Assembly (NCBI RefSeq): GCF_000760695.4
Contig: NZ_JHEG04000001.1
Span: 2,016,717-2,080,716, forward strand
Length of the DNA stretch: 64,000 nucleotides
From: Tolypothrix bouteillei VB521301
Lineage (GTDB): Bacteria > Cyanobacteriota > Cyanobacteriia > Cyanobacteriales > Nostocaceae
Direction: 5' to 3'
How positions within the stretch are numbered: position 1 is the stretch's first letter; the number at the start of each line of letters is the position of its first letter. Below the pieces are notes generated by a model that was not told the DNA's origin, ran no database searches, and saw only the letters and a list, made by a program, of their open reading frames with translations. Positions 53,051 through 62,721 of this stretch are shown here, in pieces. Position numbers and translations under genes: made by a program.

Positions 53051-54157
53051 ATGGCTCTAAAATTTCGTTTTGCTGTAGTCAGCGACTTGCACGTTGCAGT
53101 TCCCCACACAATCTGGGATCATCCCGATCGCTTTCATTTAGTCGAAGTTAGCATTCCAGCATTTGAAAGCATAATAGAACATCTCACACAACTTGATTTA
53201 GATTTCCTTTTACTACCAGGCGACTTAACTCAGCATGGTGAACCAGAAAACCATACATGGTTACAAAACCGTTTGGCACAGTTACCGTTTCCCGCCTATG
53301 TTGTTCCTGGCAATCATGATGTTCCAGTTGTGATGGCAAACGAGCAATCAATTGCTTTTTCCAATTTTCCCCATTATTATCGCAAGTTTGGGTATGGTAA
53401 CACCAATCAACTTTACTACACTTGTCAATTGCTACCAGGAGTGAGGTTAGTTGGCTTAAATTCCAACTTCTTCAATGACCAAGGTAAGCAAATAGGGCGT
53501 TTAGATGACAAACAACTGCAATGGTTGGAAGAAGTACTAGCTGCATCCGTTGGCGAACTCGTGCTGGTGATGGTGCATCACAATGTGATTGAACATTTAC
53601 CCAACCAGTCCCGCCACCTTATGGCAAACCGATATATGTTGGAGAATGCTCCAGAACTATTACACCTGTTACGACAATATGGCGTTAGTTTAGTTTTCAC
53701 CGGACATTTACACGTTCAGGATGTCGCCTACGCAGACGGAGTGTACGACATAACAACAGGTTCTTTAGTCAGTTATCCACATCCTTATCGTGTTTTAGAG
53801 TTTCATCGCAATGATTTCGGTCAAGACTGGTTGCAAATTTTGTCTTATCGAGTAGACTCAGTCCCTAACTTTCCTAATTTACAAACTTCCTCCCGTAAAT
53901 GGATGGGCGATCGCAGTGTTCCCTTCTTAATCAAGCTGCTCACTGTACCACCGATCAGTTTACCTTTAGCACAAGCAAAAGAGCTAGTTCCCACCTTACG
54001 ATATTTTTGGGCAAATATGGCTGACGGAGACGCCGTCTTTGACTATCCTGAGTTTCCGCTAGAACTGCGGCGTTATTTTCAGAAATATGGTGCTATTGAC
54101 TCAAGCGGTACACCCTTTTTCATTGATAACAACACTACGTTGTTAGTTAGCGGTTAA
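53051..54157 (+). CDS. Metallophosphoesterase
   Basis: Calcineurin-like phosphoesterase of 368 residues. Metal ligands: Asp12 and His14 (VVSDLHV), Asp58 (LLPGDLTQHG), Asn88-His89 (VPGNHD), HHN and GHLH (FTGHLHVQD). The catalytic His is in the GNHD motif. Substrate (3',5'-cyclic nucleotides or phosphodiesters) cannot be told. The C-terminal ~110 residues form an additional helical domain of unknown role. Cytoplasmic; a single gene. Confidence 0.9.
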   Translation: MALKFRFAVVSDLHVAVPHTIWDHPDRFHLVEVSIPAFESIIEHLTQLDLDFLLLPGDLTQHGEPENHTWLQNRLAQLPFPAYVVPGNHDVPVVMANEQSIAFSNFPHYYRKFGYGNTNQLYYTCQLLPGVRLVGLNSNFFNDQGKQIGRLDDKQLQWLEEVLAASVGELVLVMVHHNVIEHLPNQSRHLMANRYMLENAPELLHLLRQYGVSLVFTGHLHVQDVAYADGVYDITTGSLVSYPHPYRVLEFHRNDFGQDWLQILSYRVDSVPNFPNLQTSSRKWMGDRSVPFLIKLLTVPPISLPLAQAKELVPTLRYFWANMADGDAVFDYPEFPLELRRYFQKYGAIDSSGTPFFIDNNTTLLVSG

Positions 54158-54503
54158 TTGCTAATTGCTAATGGCTAATGGCTAATGGCTAATGGCTAAT
54201 GGCTAATGGCTAATTGCTAATTGCTAATTGTTAATTCAACATCAGCCATTAGCCATTAGCCCTCCCTTGTTCGCCCTCCCTTGTATCTCAGGAGCACAGA
54301 CGCTATGTGCAAGGCACACGCTTCGCGTTGCGAAGCTATCCCCGCCAGGGCTATACGCGTTGCGAAGCTATGCCCGCAGGGCTATACGGGTTCGCCAGTT
54401 ACCTACGGCGGGAAACTCGCCTGTAGCACCGGTCTCACCGCCTTCAGGGCTGGACTCACCATTAGCAATTAGCCATTAGCAATTAGCCATTAGCAATTAG
54501 CCA
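54158..54503. repeat. Composite: heptamer arrays flanking a dispersed element
   Basis: Left: about ten GCTAATG/GCTAATT heptamers (54158-54235). Centre: a minus-strand copy of the GGTGAGTCCAGCCCT...GCATAGCTTCGCAACGCG element (about 54297-54455). Right: AGCCATT/AGCAATT units (54458-54510) that run to the end of the FIST gene. The whole is bounded like the copy at 30826-31062, with the element inserted between two inverted heptamer arrays. No gene. Confidence 0.75.
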
Positions 54504-55718
54504 TTAGCCATTAACAGAACGACAAATTCCAAACACAGAAGTATAATTATGTATCATCGTACTACCCCCCACAGGACCGATCTCGCCGCCACAAAAGAAG
54601 CCTGCTAATGGTATATTTTTGATGTAGCGATTGAATAATTGAGAATCAAAATCCGGCTTTCCGTAAAGACCCTCTCCTCTACCAACACAAGAAAACATGA
54701 GCGCTCCCACTGCGGCTGCGTCTGAAGAACTGTGTTTTTGATACCTTTGCAGCAAAAATTCTAAATCTTCAGCGGATGCTTGAGCATCGCGTAAGTGAAA
54801 TTGCAAGCGCTGTCCCGGACGAACGTAGTCGGCGATCGCAATTGCCCCTGCGGATGGTTCTACCCCTAAAATACTTCTTATTAGAAAGTCTCCTGGATGC
54901 AATTCTTGCTTGAATTCGTCCATTGCTAAACCAACAAATAAGGAATGTTGTGCTAGCATGCGATCTTCTTCACTCAAATCAGCAATCAAATCTCGCAATA
55001 CCTTTAACGGTACTTGCTCGTTAAGTTCTAGGATGATATTGCGATCGCCTTTTGTGACTTGGCAAGGGTTCCCAATAGGTCTGCATCCCTGTGCCACAAT
55101 TGTTTCTAAAACAATATTGCCACTCAGGGCGATGCCAATAGTTCCTTCTCTATAGAGAAGGTCGTTGTAGAAAAGAGCGATCCGCCCTCCCAAACCACCA
55201 CCACTTGCCTGTCCTCCTATTGTGACTGACCCTGGGTATGCAAAATCTAAACCCTGTAATAAATCGTTGACTCCTGAAGAAAATGAGCCAGACAATAGTA
55301 TAAATTGCGGCACGGGTGTTGGTGGTACGCCAATCAGATCTATCCACGCATCTGGTGGTCCATCGAGATCCGGTAATTCTTCAGGAACAATATGAAACGG
55401 CTTGATATTAACCCCAGGTAGGTGTGCCAAAGTTAAACTGAGTGCGGGTTCTGCTTCCAACTCTTGTGTTTTTCCCCACTGAGTTGTGCCAATCACACCA
55501 CCACCACTGCAACCTAACAATATAGGTGCTGACAGTTGCTCGTTTAGGAGTGGCAAAAGGCGAGAGTACTCACTCGTAAAAGCAGACGAAATAAACACCA
55601 GCCCTAAATCTGGAGGTGCTGTTAGCGATGAGACAGTGCGCTGTACTACATCTGAAACAGCTGCTTCTAAGGAAGGACGGGTTGATAGGGCATTTGCCCA
55701 CTGCATTTGGTCTGCCAT
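54504..55718 (-). CDS. FIST-domain signal-transduction protein
   Basis: A 404-residue sensor made of FIST_N (about 15-230; ISSAFTSEYSRLLPLLNEQL, LGCSGGGVIG) and FIST_C (about 235-395; ending FFCGGEIGPVGGSTMIHNYT). FIST proteins are predicted to bind small ligands, probably amino acids, and feed chemotaxis or two-component systems. No kinase or transmembrane region is attached, so the output partner is separate. The C-terminal SVFGICRSVNG is complete. Confidence 0.88.
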   Translation of the reverse strand: MADQMQWANALSTRPSLEAAVSDVVQRTVSSLTAPPDLGLVFISSAFTSEYSRLLPLLNEQLSAPILLGCSGGGVIGTTQWGKTQELEAEPALSLTLAHLPGVNIKPFHIVPEELPDLDGPPDAWIDLIGVPPTPVPQFILLSGSFSSGVNDLLQGLDFAYPGSVTIGGQASGGGLGGRIALFYNDLLYREGTIGIALSGNIVLETIVAQGCRPIGNPCQVTKGDRNIILELNEQVPLKVLRDLIADLSEEDRMLAQHSLFVGLAMDEFKQELHPGDFLIRSILGVEPSAGAIAIADYVRPGQRLQFHLRDAQASAEDLEFLLQRYQKHSSSDAAAVGALMFSCVGRGEGLYGKPDFDSQLFNRYIKNIPLAGFFCGGEIGPVGGSTMIHNYTSVFGICRSVNG

Positions 55719-56126
55719 GAGTTTTACACTCTATATTGTTCTTCGGCTTTTGTTGTTAAGTAAGCCAGTTTCTTTTTCTATTTTGGGGACTACTATAACG
55801 CATCCTAATAGAATTGATGCGACTTCTTAACTAATCCTCTCAGCAATCTGTTATTTTTTAGAATGATTATACTTTTATAATATTAGTATTTACATCAAGA
55901 AGTATTGTATAATTTACAGTTTTTCGGTAACCTTGTAAAACATTAAGACATTATAGATGAATACACTGTTACTATCATAAATGCTGTAATAGTTATGAAG
56001 CACAGATCCATTAATTGACAAAATTATTGCACAGACACAGTAAAATAGGGGATGATAGTACGAAAAACTGTCATTTTGAAAATTTTTCTATACTAGTATT
56101 GAAAACACGCAACAAGAACTAAGACA
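55719..56126. other. 408-base divergent region upstream of cp12
   Basis: AT-rich; holds the promoters of the FIST gene (minus) and cp12 (plus). No frames, long palindromes or repeats of note. The T/A-rich stretch 55850-55930 and the ATACTAGTATTG just before cp12 are possible promoter parts. Confidence 0.45.
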
Positions 56127-56348
56127 ATGAGCAACATTCAAGACAAGATCGACCAAGAAGTTGAACAAGCCCGTGCTACATGTGACGTCACAGGTAGCAA
56201 TTCTGCCGAATGTGCAGCAGCTTGGGATGCAGTGGAAGAACTACAAGCTGAGGCTTCTCACCAACGCCAAGCAAAGCGCAAAACATCCCTAGAGCAATAT
56301 TGTGATGCCAACCCAGAAGCAGATGAATGCAGAGTTTACGAAGACTAA
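56127..56348 (+). CDS. cp12: CP12 regulatory protein
   Basis: Small intrinsically disordered redox protein, 73 residues, that locks GAPDH and phosphoribulokinase into an inactive complex in the dark, turning off the Calvin cycle. Both cysteine pairs are present: Cys19/Cys28 around CDVTGSNSAEC, and Cys60/Cys69 in YCDANPEADECRVYED, and the core AAAWDAVEELQAEASHQR is the canonical motif. It has its own promoter region and a terminator whose first arm overlaps the stop codon. Confidence 0.95.
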   Translation: MSNIQDKIDQEVEQARATCDVTGSNSAECAAAWDAVEELQAEASHQRQAKRKTSLEQYCDANPEADECRVYED

Positions 56349-56373
56349 GAGTTAACTCCATAACTCTTATTTT
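56346..56373 (+). terminator. cp12 terminator
   Basis: TAAGAGTTA-ACTCCA-TAACTCTTA, perfect 9-bp arms, followed by TTTT. The first arm contains the cp12 stop codon. Confidence 0.7.
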
Positions 56374-56683
56374 AGGGCTAGTGGAAACACAACCACAAGC
56401 CTTTTACTGAAAATTGTGTGCTTTAATAGCACTTGTGTGTGAATCTCACTCCAACCTTTTTCATCCCGTGTTACAGCAGGGTCTAGAGGAATAGAGTGAG
56501 GTTTTATTTTTACAGCGATCTGTGACCGATAGCCAACAAGCAATGAGCAAACTACAAAAAACTGACTAGCTAGTGGGGGATTGAACCTCTTGAGGGAAAA
56601 CTTAAACTATAGTCATGTGAGTTGAAATGACTTGTCATACTTAATTGGTAATTGGTCCCCGCTCGCTAATATGAGGAAATATT
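56374..56683. other. 310-base gap, no gene seen
   Basis: Between the cp12 terminator and the DUF3177-like gene. It contains a loose pair CTCACTC/GAGTGAG (around 56446 and 56488) and a GAGGAAA ribosome site just before 56684. Nothing else recognised. Confidence 0.4.
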
Positions 56684-57277
56684 ATGCCTGAAGTCTGGTT
56701 TCGTCCCCTAGTTTGGATAGACTACCGAGTAGCAGTATTGTTTACAGTTATTTTGCCTGTAATTCTGCTACTTTGGGCTTTTGTACAAAAAGCTGAAGCC
56801 ATACAACGCTTACTTCTAATTTACTGGAGAGTCGCCAGTTTACTAGCCATTACGATATACTTAATGATTGGTGGATTTGGTGTTAGTTTTATCTCAGGAT
56901 TGATAGCTCGTATTTTAATTCCCGTTTCATTATGGTTCTGGATAGATCTCAATGATGAAATAGAGTATCAGCCAGACGGACTTCTAAAATTAATTTTTAC
57001 TTCATGGCGTTGGGGTATCACTGTTTACTGTATTTTAGGTGCATTCGCTTTGATACCTTTCATAGTTTGTGCTTTTTCTGAAACTGCGATCGCAACATCA
57101 TATTGTCGCGTCTGGTTTGAAGCACCGCTTATGTTTAAAGATTATTTCCATCACGATACAAAACCAGGATTCCTTGGATTTCTTGGCATTCTTGGTTTAG
57201 TCATCTACGTGCTTTATTTAAGCTATTTTGTCCTTATTAAGTTAGGAAAGCAAGGACGCTCAGCAACACCTCAATAA
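56684..57277 (+). CDS. DUF3177-like membrane protein
   Basis: A 197-residue integral membrane protein with five hydrophobic helices (about 17-33, 41-68, 72-90, 110-135 and 165-187). The opening MPEVWFRPLVWIDYRVAVLF and the YWRVASLLAITIYLMI segment match a cyanobacterial family of unknown function (DUF3177, from memory). A strong GAGGAAA precedes the ATG. Function unknown. Confidence 0.65.
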   Translation: MPEVWFRPLVWIDYRVAVLFTVILPVILLLWAFVQKAEAIQRLLLIYWRVASLLAITIYLMIGGFGVSFISGLIARILIPVSLWFWIDLNDEIEYQPDGLLKLIFTSWRWGITVYCILGAFALIPFIVCAFSETAIATSYCRVWFEAPLMFKDYFHHDTKPGFLGFLGILGLVIYVLYLSYFVLIKLGKQGRSATPQ

Positions 57278-57421
57278 TTGTGAGTCAGGCGTATCCTCCC
57301 TCTATCCCTGACAAAGAAATTCGGTACCTTTGTACTATAAAAGCTGGTTGGAGCCCCAATTTCTTCAAGAAGTTGGGGCTCTAAACTCACTTATTAGCGA
57401 TTGTCAATAATCTGTTAATTT

Positions 57422-57718
57422 ATGACCCATTCTATTAACAAGCAGTTAGAAAAATACACAACTAAACATCCGCAAGAGGTTTTACTAGTAACAATAGAAG
57501 TTGCAGGAGAACAAGACCAAATTGCTATTTTCAAAGGGTTTTCCAGTTCATTAATGCGTCCAACTGCTTTCGATCCCGACATACCCGTAATCCCAAATGA
57601 CGCAAAAATTATCAAAATCGATCGAGTTGCAAGCCCTTACAATCCAGAAGCCCCACGTTACATTCAGCAAGACATCTCTTGGCAAAACATGGAAGAAATT
57701 ATGAATTATGAATTATGA
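57422..57718 (+). CDS. Conserved cyanobacterial small protein
   Basis: A 98-residue protein with a compact alpha/beta pattern: QEVLLVTIEVAGEQDQIAIF, FKGFSSSLMRPTAFDPDIPV, and IDRVASPYNPEAPRYIQQDI. The conserved SSSLMRPTAFDPD segment suggests a protein of the type found upstream of cbiD in other cyanobacteria and in plastid-targeted plant proteins (possibly DUF7734; uncertain). The last residues (NYEL) come from ATGAATTATGAATT heptamers, so the end of the gene lies in repeat sequence. It is 46 bases upstream of cbiD. Confidence 0.6.
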   Translation: MTHSINKQLEKYTTKHPQEVLLVTIEVAGEQDQIAIFKGFSSSLMRPTAFDPDIPVIPNDAKIIKIDRVASPYNPEAPRYIQQDISWQNMEEIMNYEL

Positions 57719-57764
57719 ATTCAGAAAATAATTCATAATTCATAATTCATAATTCATAATTCCT

Positions 57765-58883
57765 ATGGTTCCTGGATATACTCTTCCTGTCTTTGCTTGT
57801 GCGTCTGCTATGGCTGCTTTGCACTGGTTGCATTACCGTCAAGCCGTACTTTCTGTATCAGTAGACTTGATTGAACCTGGCCAAGTGGTAGACATACCTG
57901 TAGAACAGGTTGCGGGGTTGTCCGACAATATGGCTTTGGCGATCGCTCGCTCCGATCCTGGAGATAATCTAGATATTACAAGAAACACTCCTATCTGGGC
58001 GTTGGTGGAGTTGGGAACACAAGGGAAAGATGGGGAGAAAATAACTATTAAAGGGGGAGAGGGAATTGGAAAAATAGTTGAAACTGGGGGGAAACCTGCT
58101 ATTTACGCTTACGCTCGCAGGTTGTTGCAAGAGAATTTGCAGCCAATGCTTGCACCGGAAGAAAGAATTACTGTAACAATTATTTTACCAGAAGGCAGAT
58201 CGCTTGCTCTTCGGACTTCTAACGCTGCTTTTGGTGTTGTTGAAGGTCTCTCTCTACTCGGAACAACAGGGATTTCTCAACCCTTAAGTGCTCCGGGTCA
58301 ATTGGAAGCTTTTCGAGAACAGTTACAATATAAAGTATCCCGGTTTGATTGTTTGGTGTTTTGTGTTGGTGAAAATGGTTTAGATTTAGCGCGAAAACTA
58401 GGGATTGACCGAGAAAAACTGGTAAAAACAGCTAATTGGCTTGGTCCGATGCTTGTAGAAGCAGCTTTACAAAATGTTAAGCAAATCCTATTATTTGGAT
58501 ATCATGGCAAGCTCATAAAACTTGCGGGCGGAATCTTTCACACCCATCATCATCTTGCTGATGGACGTCGGGACATTCTAGTAGCTCATTGTGCTAATGT
58601 TGGTCTACCCACTCAAGACTTGCAGGTTGTGTTTAACAGCAGTACAGCAGAAGCAGCTTTGGTTTACCTCCGCTCTTTACATACATCTGGTGGTCATGAT
58701 TGGGTAGAACGGGTATATACTTCTATTGTGCAAGAAATTGATTCTCGTTCGCGAGATTATATAAAGAACCAGATCGGTGAAGCAGGGACATTACCGTATG
58801 TTGGCTCAGTCCTTTTCGATCGCGATCGCAAAGTTATTGTAAAAAGCAAAACTGCACATACTCTCATGGCAAAACTATGTTAA
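57765..58883 (+). CDS. cbiD: Cobalt-precorrin-5B (C1)-methyltransferase
   Basis: Anaerobic cobalamin pathway enzyme that methylates C1 of cobalt-precorrin-5B, 372 residues. The N-terminal GYTLPVFACASAMAAL, the SDNMALAIARSDPGDN segment, PGQLEAFREQ and FGYHGKLIKLAGGIFHTH (putative SAM/substrate region) fit CbiD. It has no canonical SAM methyltransferase motif, as is normal for CbiD. guaA follows after 222 bases, an order seen in other cyanobacteria. Confidence 0.93.
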   Translation: MVPGYTLPVFACASAMAALHWLHYRQAVLSVSVDLIEPGQVVDIPVEQVAGLSDNMALAIARSDPGDNLDITRNTPIWALVELGTQGKDGEKITIKGGEGIGKIVETGGKPAIYAYARRLLQENLQPMLAPEERITVTIILPEGRSLALRTSNAAFGVVEGLSLLGTTGISQPLSAPGQLEAFREQLQYKVSRFDCLVFCVGENGLDLARKLGIDREKLVKTANWLGPMLVEAALQNVKQILLFGYHGKLIKLAGGIFHTHHHLADGRRDILVAHCANVGLPTQDLQVVFNSSTAEAALVYLRSLHTSGGHDWVERVYTSIVQEIDSRSRDYIKNQIGEAGTLPYVGSVLFDRDRKVIVKSKTAHTLMAKLC

Positions 58884-59105
58884 TTTAATATGAATAATCT
58901 TAAACACTAGCGTTCAATAACTTTTTTTACCAGGTTAGAGTAAGTTTTTTCGTAATCTCACTGCTACGTATAAGGTCTGTACAGTCGCGCAGCAATGTCG
59001 CGTCTAGGAAAGAGCTATTTTACCATCACCATCTGGTAAGGCAGAAACTGGTATCAATCAATACCCCCTAGTTGTCAATCTTCATTCAATTTACACCATC
59101 CCGTC

Positions 59106-60728
59106 ATGAATACTGCGGTGACTCTACCCACACAACAAGCGCCTCAAACAGAGGAATCTTTGAGGCAACTCAATCGCCAAATCATTGTAATTCTAGACTT
59201 CGGTTCTCAATATTCCGAACTGATTGCTCGTCGAATTCGTGAAACACAGGTTTATTCAGAAGTCCTTTCCTATCGCACCACAGCTGAAGCACTACGTCAA
59301 CTCAATCCCAAGGGAATCATCCTTTCGGGTGGACCAAAGTCAGTGTATGACAACGGCGCTCCCCATTGCGATCCAAAGATATGGGATTTAGGAATTCCTA
59401 TTTTGGGTGTGTGCTACGGTATGCAACTCATGGTGCAACAAATGGGTGGAGAAGTGGCAAAAGCTGACCGAGGGGAGTACGGAAAAGCCTCTCTACATAT
59501 AGATGACCCGACAGACCTGCTGACTAATGTCGAAGATGGCACAACTATGTGGATGAGCCACGGGGACTCAGTCATCAATATGCCACCTGGGTTTGAAGTG
59601 CTAGCACATACAGAAAATACCCCTTGTGCAGCCATCGCCGAGCACAAGAAAAAACTCTACGGGGTTCAATTTCATCCAGAAGTCGTTCATTCTATTGGTG
59701 GATTGGCTTTAATTCGTAACTTTGTGTACCACATATGCGAGTGCGAACCAACTTGGACGACGGCTGCTTTTGTAGAAGAGGCCATTCGAGAAATTCGCGC
59801 TAAAGTTGGTGACAAACGTGTATTGCTAGCACTTTCCGGAGGAGTCGATTCTTCTACTTTGGCATTCTTACTGCACAAAGCCATTGGCGACCAATTGACT
59901 TGTGTGTTCATCGACCAAGGCTTTATGCGGAAGTACGAGCCGGAGAGATTAATAAAACTGTTCCGAGAGCAGTTTCATATTCCCGTAGAATACGTCAATG
60001 CTAGAGAGCGTTTCCTTTCCGCATTGGCTGACGTTACCGACCCTGAAGAAAAGCGTCGGATTATCGGACATGAGTTTATCCGTGCATTTGAAGAAACCTC
60101 AAAAACTCTTGGTCCGTTTGATTATTTGGCACAAGGAACCCTCTACCCAGACGTGATCGAATCTGCCGATACTAATGTTGACCCGCAAACTGGGGAACGA
60201 GTCGCAGTCAAAATCAAGAGCCATCACAATGTTGGGGGATTGCCTAAAGATTTGAGATTTAAACTGGTGGAACCCCTACGGAAGCTGTTTAAAGATGAAG
60301 TCCGTAAAGTCGGACGTGCTATCGGTTTGCCAGAAGAAATCGTACAACGACATCCTTTTCCAGGACCGGGTTTGGCAATTCGCATCTTAGGTGAAGTCAC
60401 TGCCGAACGCCTGAACATTTTACGCGATGCTGACTTAATCGTGCGTCAAGAAATTAACCAACGTGGTTTGTATCACGATTACTGGCAAGCTTTTGCTGTA
60501 CTTCTTCCAATTCGCAGTGTGGGAGTCATGGGTGACCAACGTACCTATGCCTATCCCATCGTTTTGCGGATCGTACAAAGTGAAGATGGTATGACAGCAG
60601 ACTGGGCGCGTGTCCCTTACGATGTTTTAGAAGTGATTTCCAACCGAATTGTTAATGAGGTAAAAGGCGTGAACCGTGTCGTTTACGATATCACTTCCAA
60701 GCCACCTGGAACTATAGAGTGGGAATAG
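59106..60728 (+). CDS. guaA: GMP synthase (glutamine-hydrolysing)
   Basis: Converts XMP to GMP using glutamine and ATP, 540 residues. Glutaminase domain with the catalytic Cys103 (GVCYGMQLM) and HPEV pair; ATP-pyrophosphatase P-loop [11 protein letters not shown] (~245); C-terminal dimerisation domain ending [11 protein letters not shown], as in nearly all GuaA. A complete gene with a normal ATG. It is convergent with the CDF transporter gene, with TTAGTGGTTAG and CTAACCACTA heptamers forming an inverted repeat in the spacer (60733-60790) that may stop transcription from both sides. Confidence 0.97.
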   Translation: MNTAVTLPTQQAPQTEESLRQLNRQIIVILDFGSQYSELIARRIRETQVYSEVLSYRTTAEALRQLNPKGIILSGGPKSVYDNGAPHCDPKIWDLGIPILGVCYGMQLMVQQMGGEVAKADRGEYGKASLHIDDPTDLLTNVEDGTTMWMSHGDSVINMPPGFEVLAHTENTPCAAIAEHKKKLYGVQFHPEVVHSIGGLALIRNFVYHICECEPTWTTAAFVEEAIREIRAKVGDKRVLLALSGGVDSSTLAFLLHKAIGDQLTCVFIDQGFMRKYEPERLIKLFREQFHIPVEYVNARERFLSALADVTDPEEKRRIIGHEFIRAFEETSKTLGPFDYLAQGTLYPDVIESADTNVDPQTGERVAVKIKSHHNVGGLPKDLRFKLVEPLRKLFKDEVRKVGRAIGLPEEIVQRHPFPGPGLAIRILGEVTAERLNILRDADLIVRQEINQRGLYHDYWQAFAVLLPIRSVGVMGDQRTYAYPIVLRIVQSEDGMTADWARVPYDVLEVISNRIVNEVKGVNRVVYDITSKPPGTIEWE

Positions 60729-60790
60729 GTTAATGGTTAGTGGTTAGTAGTTCGTGGTTTGAATAACCAACAACCAACAACTAACCACTA

Positions 60791-61678
60791 TCAAAAAGTA
60801 ATGTGACTGGATTGATAAGTTGGTGGTTCGACGTGAATGAGAATTCTAACTGGATGAAACCGTTCTTCTAACCGCCTCTCTACTTCTTCTGTAATTTGAT
60901 GAGCAGTCTCTACATCTGCTGCATCCACGATTAAGTGCATCTCAATGAAAGCCTGACGACCTAAAACGCCCCGAGAAGCAATATCGTGACAGTTGAGAAC
61001 ACCGGGAACAGAAACTGCGATCGCATGAATGGCTTCCGGTGCGATCGCTATTCTGTCAACTAGCCAGGGTAAATTTTCTGTTAAAACTGTCCAACCACTC
61101 CAAAAAACTAACAACGCGACGGGAAAAGCTAAAGCTACATCTATCCATTGAACGCCCAACCATACACCAATCAATCCACCAATAACGGAAATGGTCACCC
61201 AAATATCACTCATGGTGTGTTTGGCGTCAGCAATCAGGATCGGGCTACCAACTCTCTGTCCTACACCACGTTCGTAAAAAGCTACAAAAATATTGACTCC
61301 TAAAACTATCAGCAGTATCCATAATTCTGATGGTGAGATTCTAACCATCTGACCGCCATGGATGATTCGTTCCACTGCTCCTTGAAGAATTTCAAAACAG
61401 GCTATGCCTAAAAAAGCAGAAATCCCTAACGCTCCCACTGCTTCAAATTTTTGGTGTCCGTAAGGATGCTCGCGATCCGGTTTTGGCGAAGAGAACCGAC
61501 TAGCAACTAATCCTAAAATATTGTTGGCACTATCAGTCACACTGTGCAAGGCATCAGCTTGTAAGCTTAAAGAACCTGTCAAATATCCCACAACAGCTTT
61601 CAATGCCATCACAAATATGTTGAGGAATAAAGTAATAATTAAAACTTTTTGTACTGCACCCCTATTATCGTAGGTCAT
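60791..61678 (-). CDS. Cation diffusion facilitator transporter
   Basis: A second CDF-family metal exporter, 295 residues, with six helices. Metal residues lie in SLQADALHSVTDSANNI (TM2) and ILIADAKHTMSDIWVT (TM5). The intervening SSPKPDREHPYGHQKFE loop is the typical CDF signature. The C-terminal cytoplasmic domain is present (HEIVDAADVETAHQITEEVE-type). It differs from the first CDF gene (27657) in having the ALH/AKH metal residues, suggesting another metal range (e.g. Fe, Mn, Co). Confidence 0.9.
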   Translation of the reverse strand: MTYDNRGAVQKVLIITLFLNIFVMALKAVVGYLTGSLSLQADALHSVTDSANNILGLVASRFSSPKPDREHPYGHQKFEAVGALGISAFLGIACFEILQGAVERIIHGGQMVRISPSELWILLIVLGVNIFVAFYERGVGQRVGSPILIADAKHTMSDIWVTISVIGGLIGVWLGVQWIDVALAFPVALLVFWSGWTVLTENLPWLVDRIAIAPEAIHAIAVSVPGVLNCHDIASRGVLGRQAFIEMHLIVDAADVETAHQITEEVERRLEERFHPVRILIHVEPPTYQSSHITF

Positions 61679-61815
61679 AAAATCAGTCTTTAAATATTTT
61701 GTTTTACAACTTACATTGTAAAACTGGGAACATCTAAAGAATGTTGCAAACCCTTACGTAATTTCAAGTTAAATCCCGGTAACATGAATTATTTAGACGT
61801 TTTGATAGAAAACTC

Positions 61816-62163
61816 ATGTCCGGAAATTTAACACTGAATCTAGTTGAAGGTTCTGTCTCTTTTAGTTTTTCACTGGAAGCAGCACGAGAACTTAAGGCGA
61901 CCCTTGACCAGTTAACGCACAGTCTTAAAGTCGTCTCTGCTAAAAGTGCGTCTGGTAGTAGTAAGCCTACACCACAATCTCCTATGGAATATCGATATAC
62001 AGGAGAAGTGTTTCTAGAAATTTTTTGCAATCCTAATATTTGGCCTTCTCCCTTCGCCGCTAAAGTTTTGTTAACTATCCGTGACCTTAATATTCGCTTA
62101 ACAACAGAAGCTGAACTGACCCGAGTTATTGAGGATGTGAATCAGTATTTAGAGAGGGAGTAG
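61816..62163 (+). CDS. Small hypothetical protein
   Basis: A 115-residue soluble protein: a beta-rich start (NLTLNLVEGSVSFSFS), a helix (LEAARELKATLDQLTHSLKV), a Ser/Pro linker (SASGSSKPTPQSP), then a second strand-helix unit. No known family. Divergent from the CDF gene. It could be a small adaptor; function unknown. Confidence 0.6.
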   Translation: MSGNLTLNLVEGSVSFSFSLEAARELKATLDQLTHSLKVVSAKSASGSSKPTPQSPMEYRYTGEVFLEIFCNPNIWPSPFAAKVLLTIRDLNIRLTTEAELTRVIEDVNQYLERE

Positions 62164-62484
62164 ACGGTTGGGGGTTGGGAGACAAGGAGAAATCGTGTAT
62201 TTCCCAATCCAAAATCTAAAATACCCATAAAGTAATTACACCCGATACAGCCACGCTTCAAAGACTGGTTGCTCGAAACGGCTGTATGCGGGTGTATTTC
62301 AGGGAATTTTATAAAAACATTAGTACATATGTATTTAGCAGACGTGGAATATTTTCTTTTCCGGATAGTTGTGGGTTGTCGATGTAGTAGAGAATGTCAT
62401 TCAACAAAAAGATGAAGTCTCTTTCCATCTAAATCACGCTTACCCGAAATCAGTTCCTAATCCATACATCGGAGCGAAAACCGA
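62164..62484. other. 321-base gap with long hairpin
   Basis: Between the small hypothetical gene and the DUF4327-like gene (convergent). The main feature is the long stem at 62237-62296, and nothing else in it looks coding. Confidence 0.5.
62237..62296. repeat. Long inverted-repeat stem
   Basis: TACACCCGATACAGCC (62237-62252) pairs with GGCTGTATGCGGGTGTA (62280-62296), a 16-bp stem with one bulged G and a 27-base loop. A U-containing tract (TTTC) follows. It lies between convergent genes and may be a bidirectional terminator or a structured RNA. Confidence 0.6.
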
Positions 62485-62721
62485 TCAGTCGTTTTCCCAT
62501 TGTTCGCGACCAATCAGATCGGCGATGCGATCGCGTAATAAAAAATCACACTTTTCCAATTCGCATTCAATGCAGACCCATTCTCTAGCTGGAATATACT
62601 GGCACAGGGTGTAGATTGGCTGCTGTCTGCTAACCAAGCCCCTTTGAACTAACCGCCGTGCTTCCTCTTGTATCACGTCTAAAGAATAGTAACTGATAGA
62701 AGGCACCGTATTCACACTCAT
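62485..62721 (-). CDS. DUF4327-like protein
   Basis: A 78-residue protein with the DUF4327 pattern: SYYSLDVIQEEARRLVQRG, then PIYTLCQYIPAREW and the paired Cys of CIECELEKCDFLLRDRIADL. An upstream ATG at 62778 would add 19 residues, but the start MSVNTVPS fits the family. Function is unknown; it is common in cyanobacteria. Confidence 0.78.
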   Translation of the reverse strand: MSVNTVPSISYYSLDVIQEEARRLVQRGLVSRQQPIYTLCQYIPAREWVCIECELEKCDFLLRDRIADLIGREQWEND

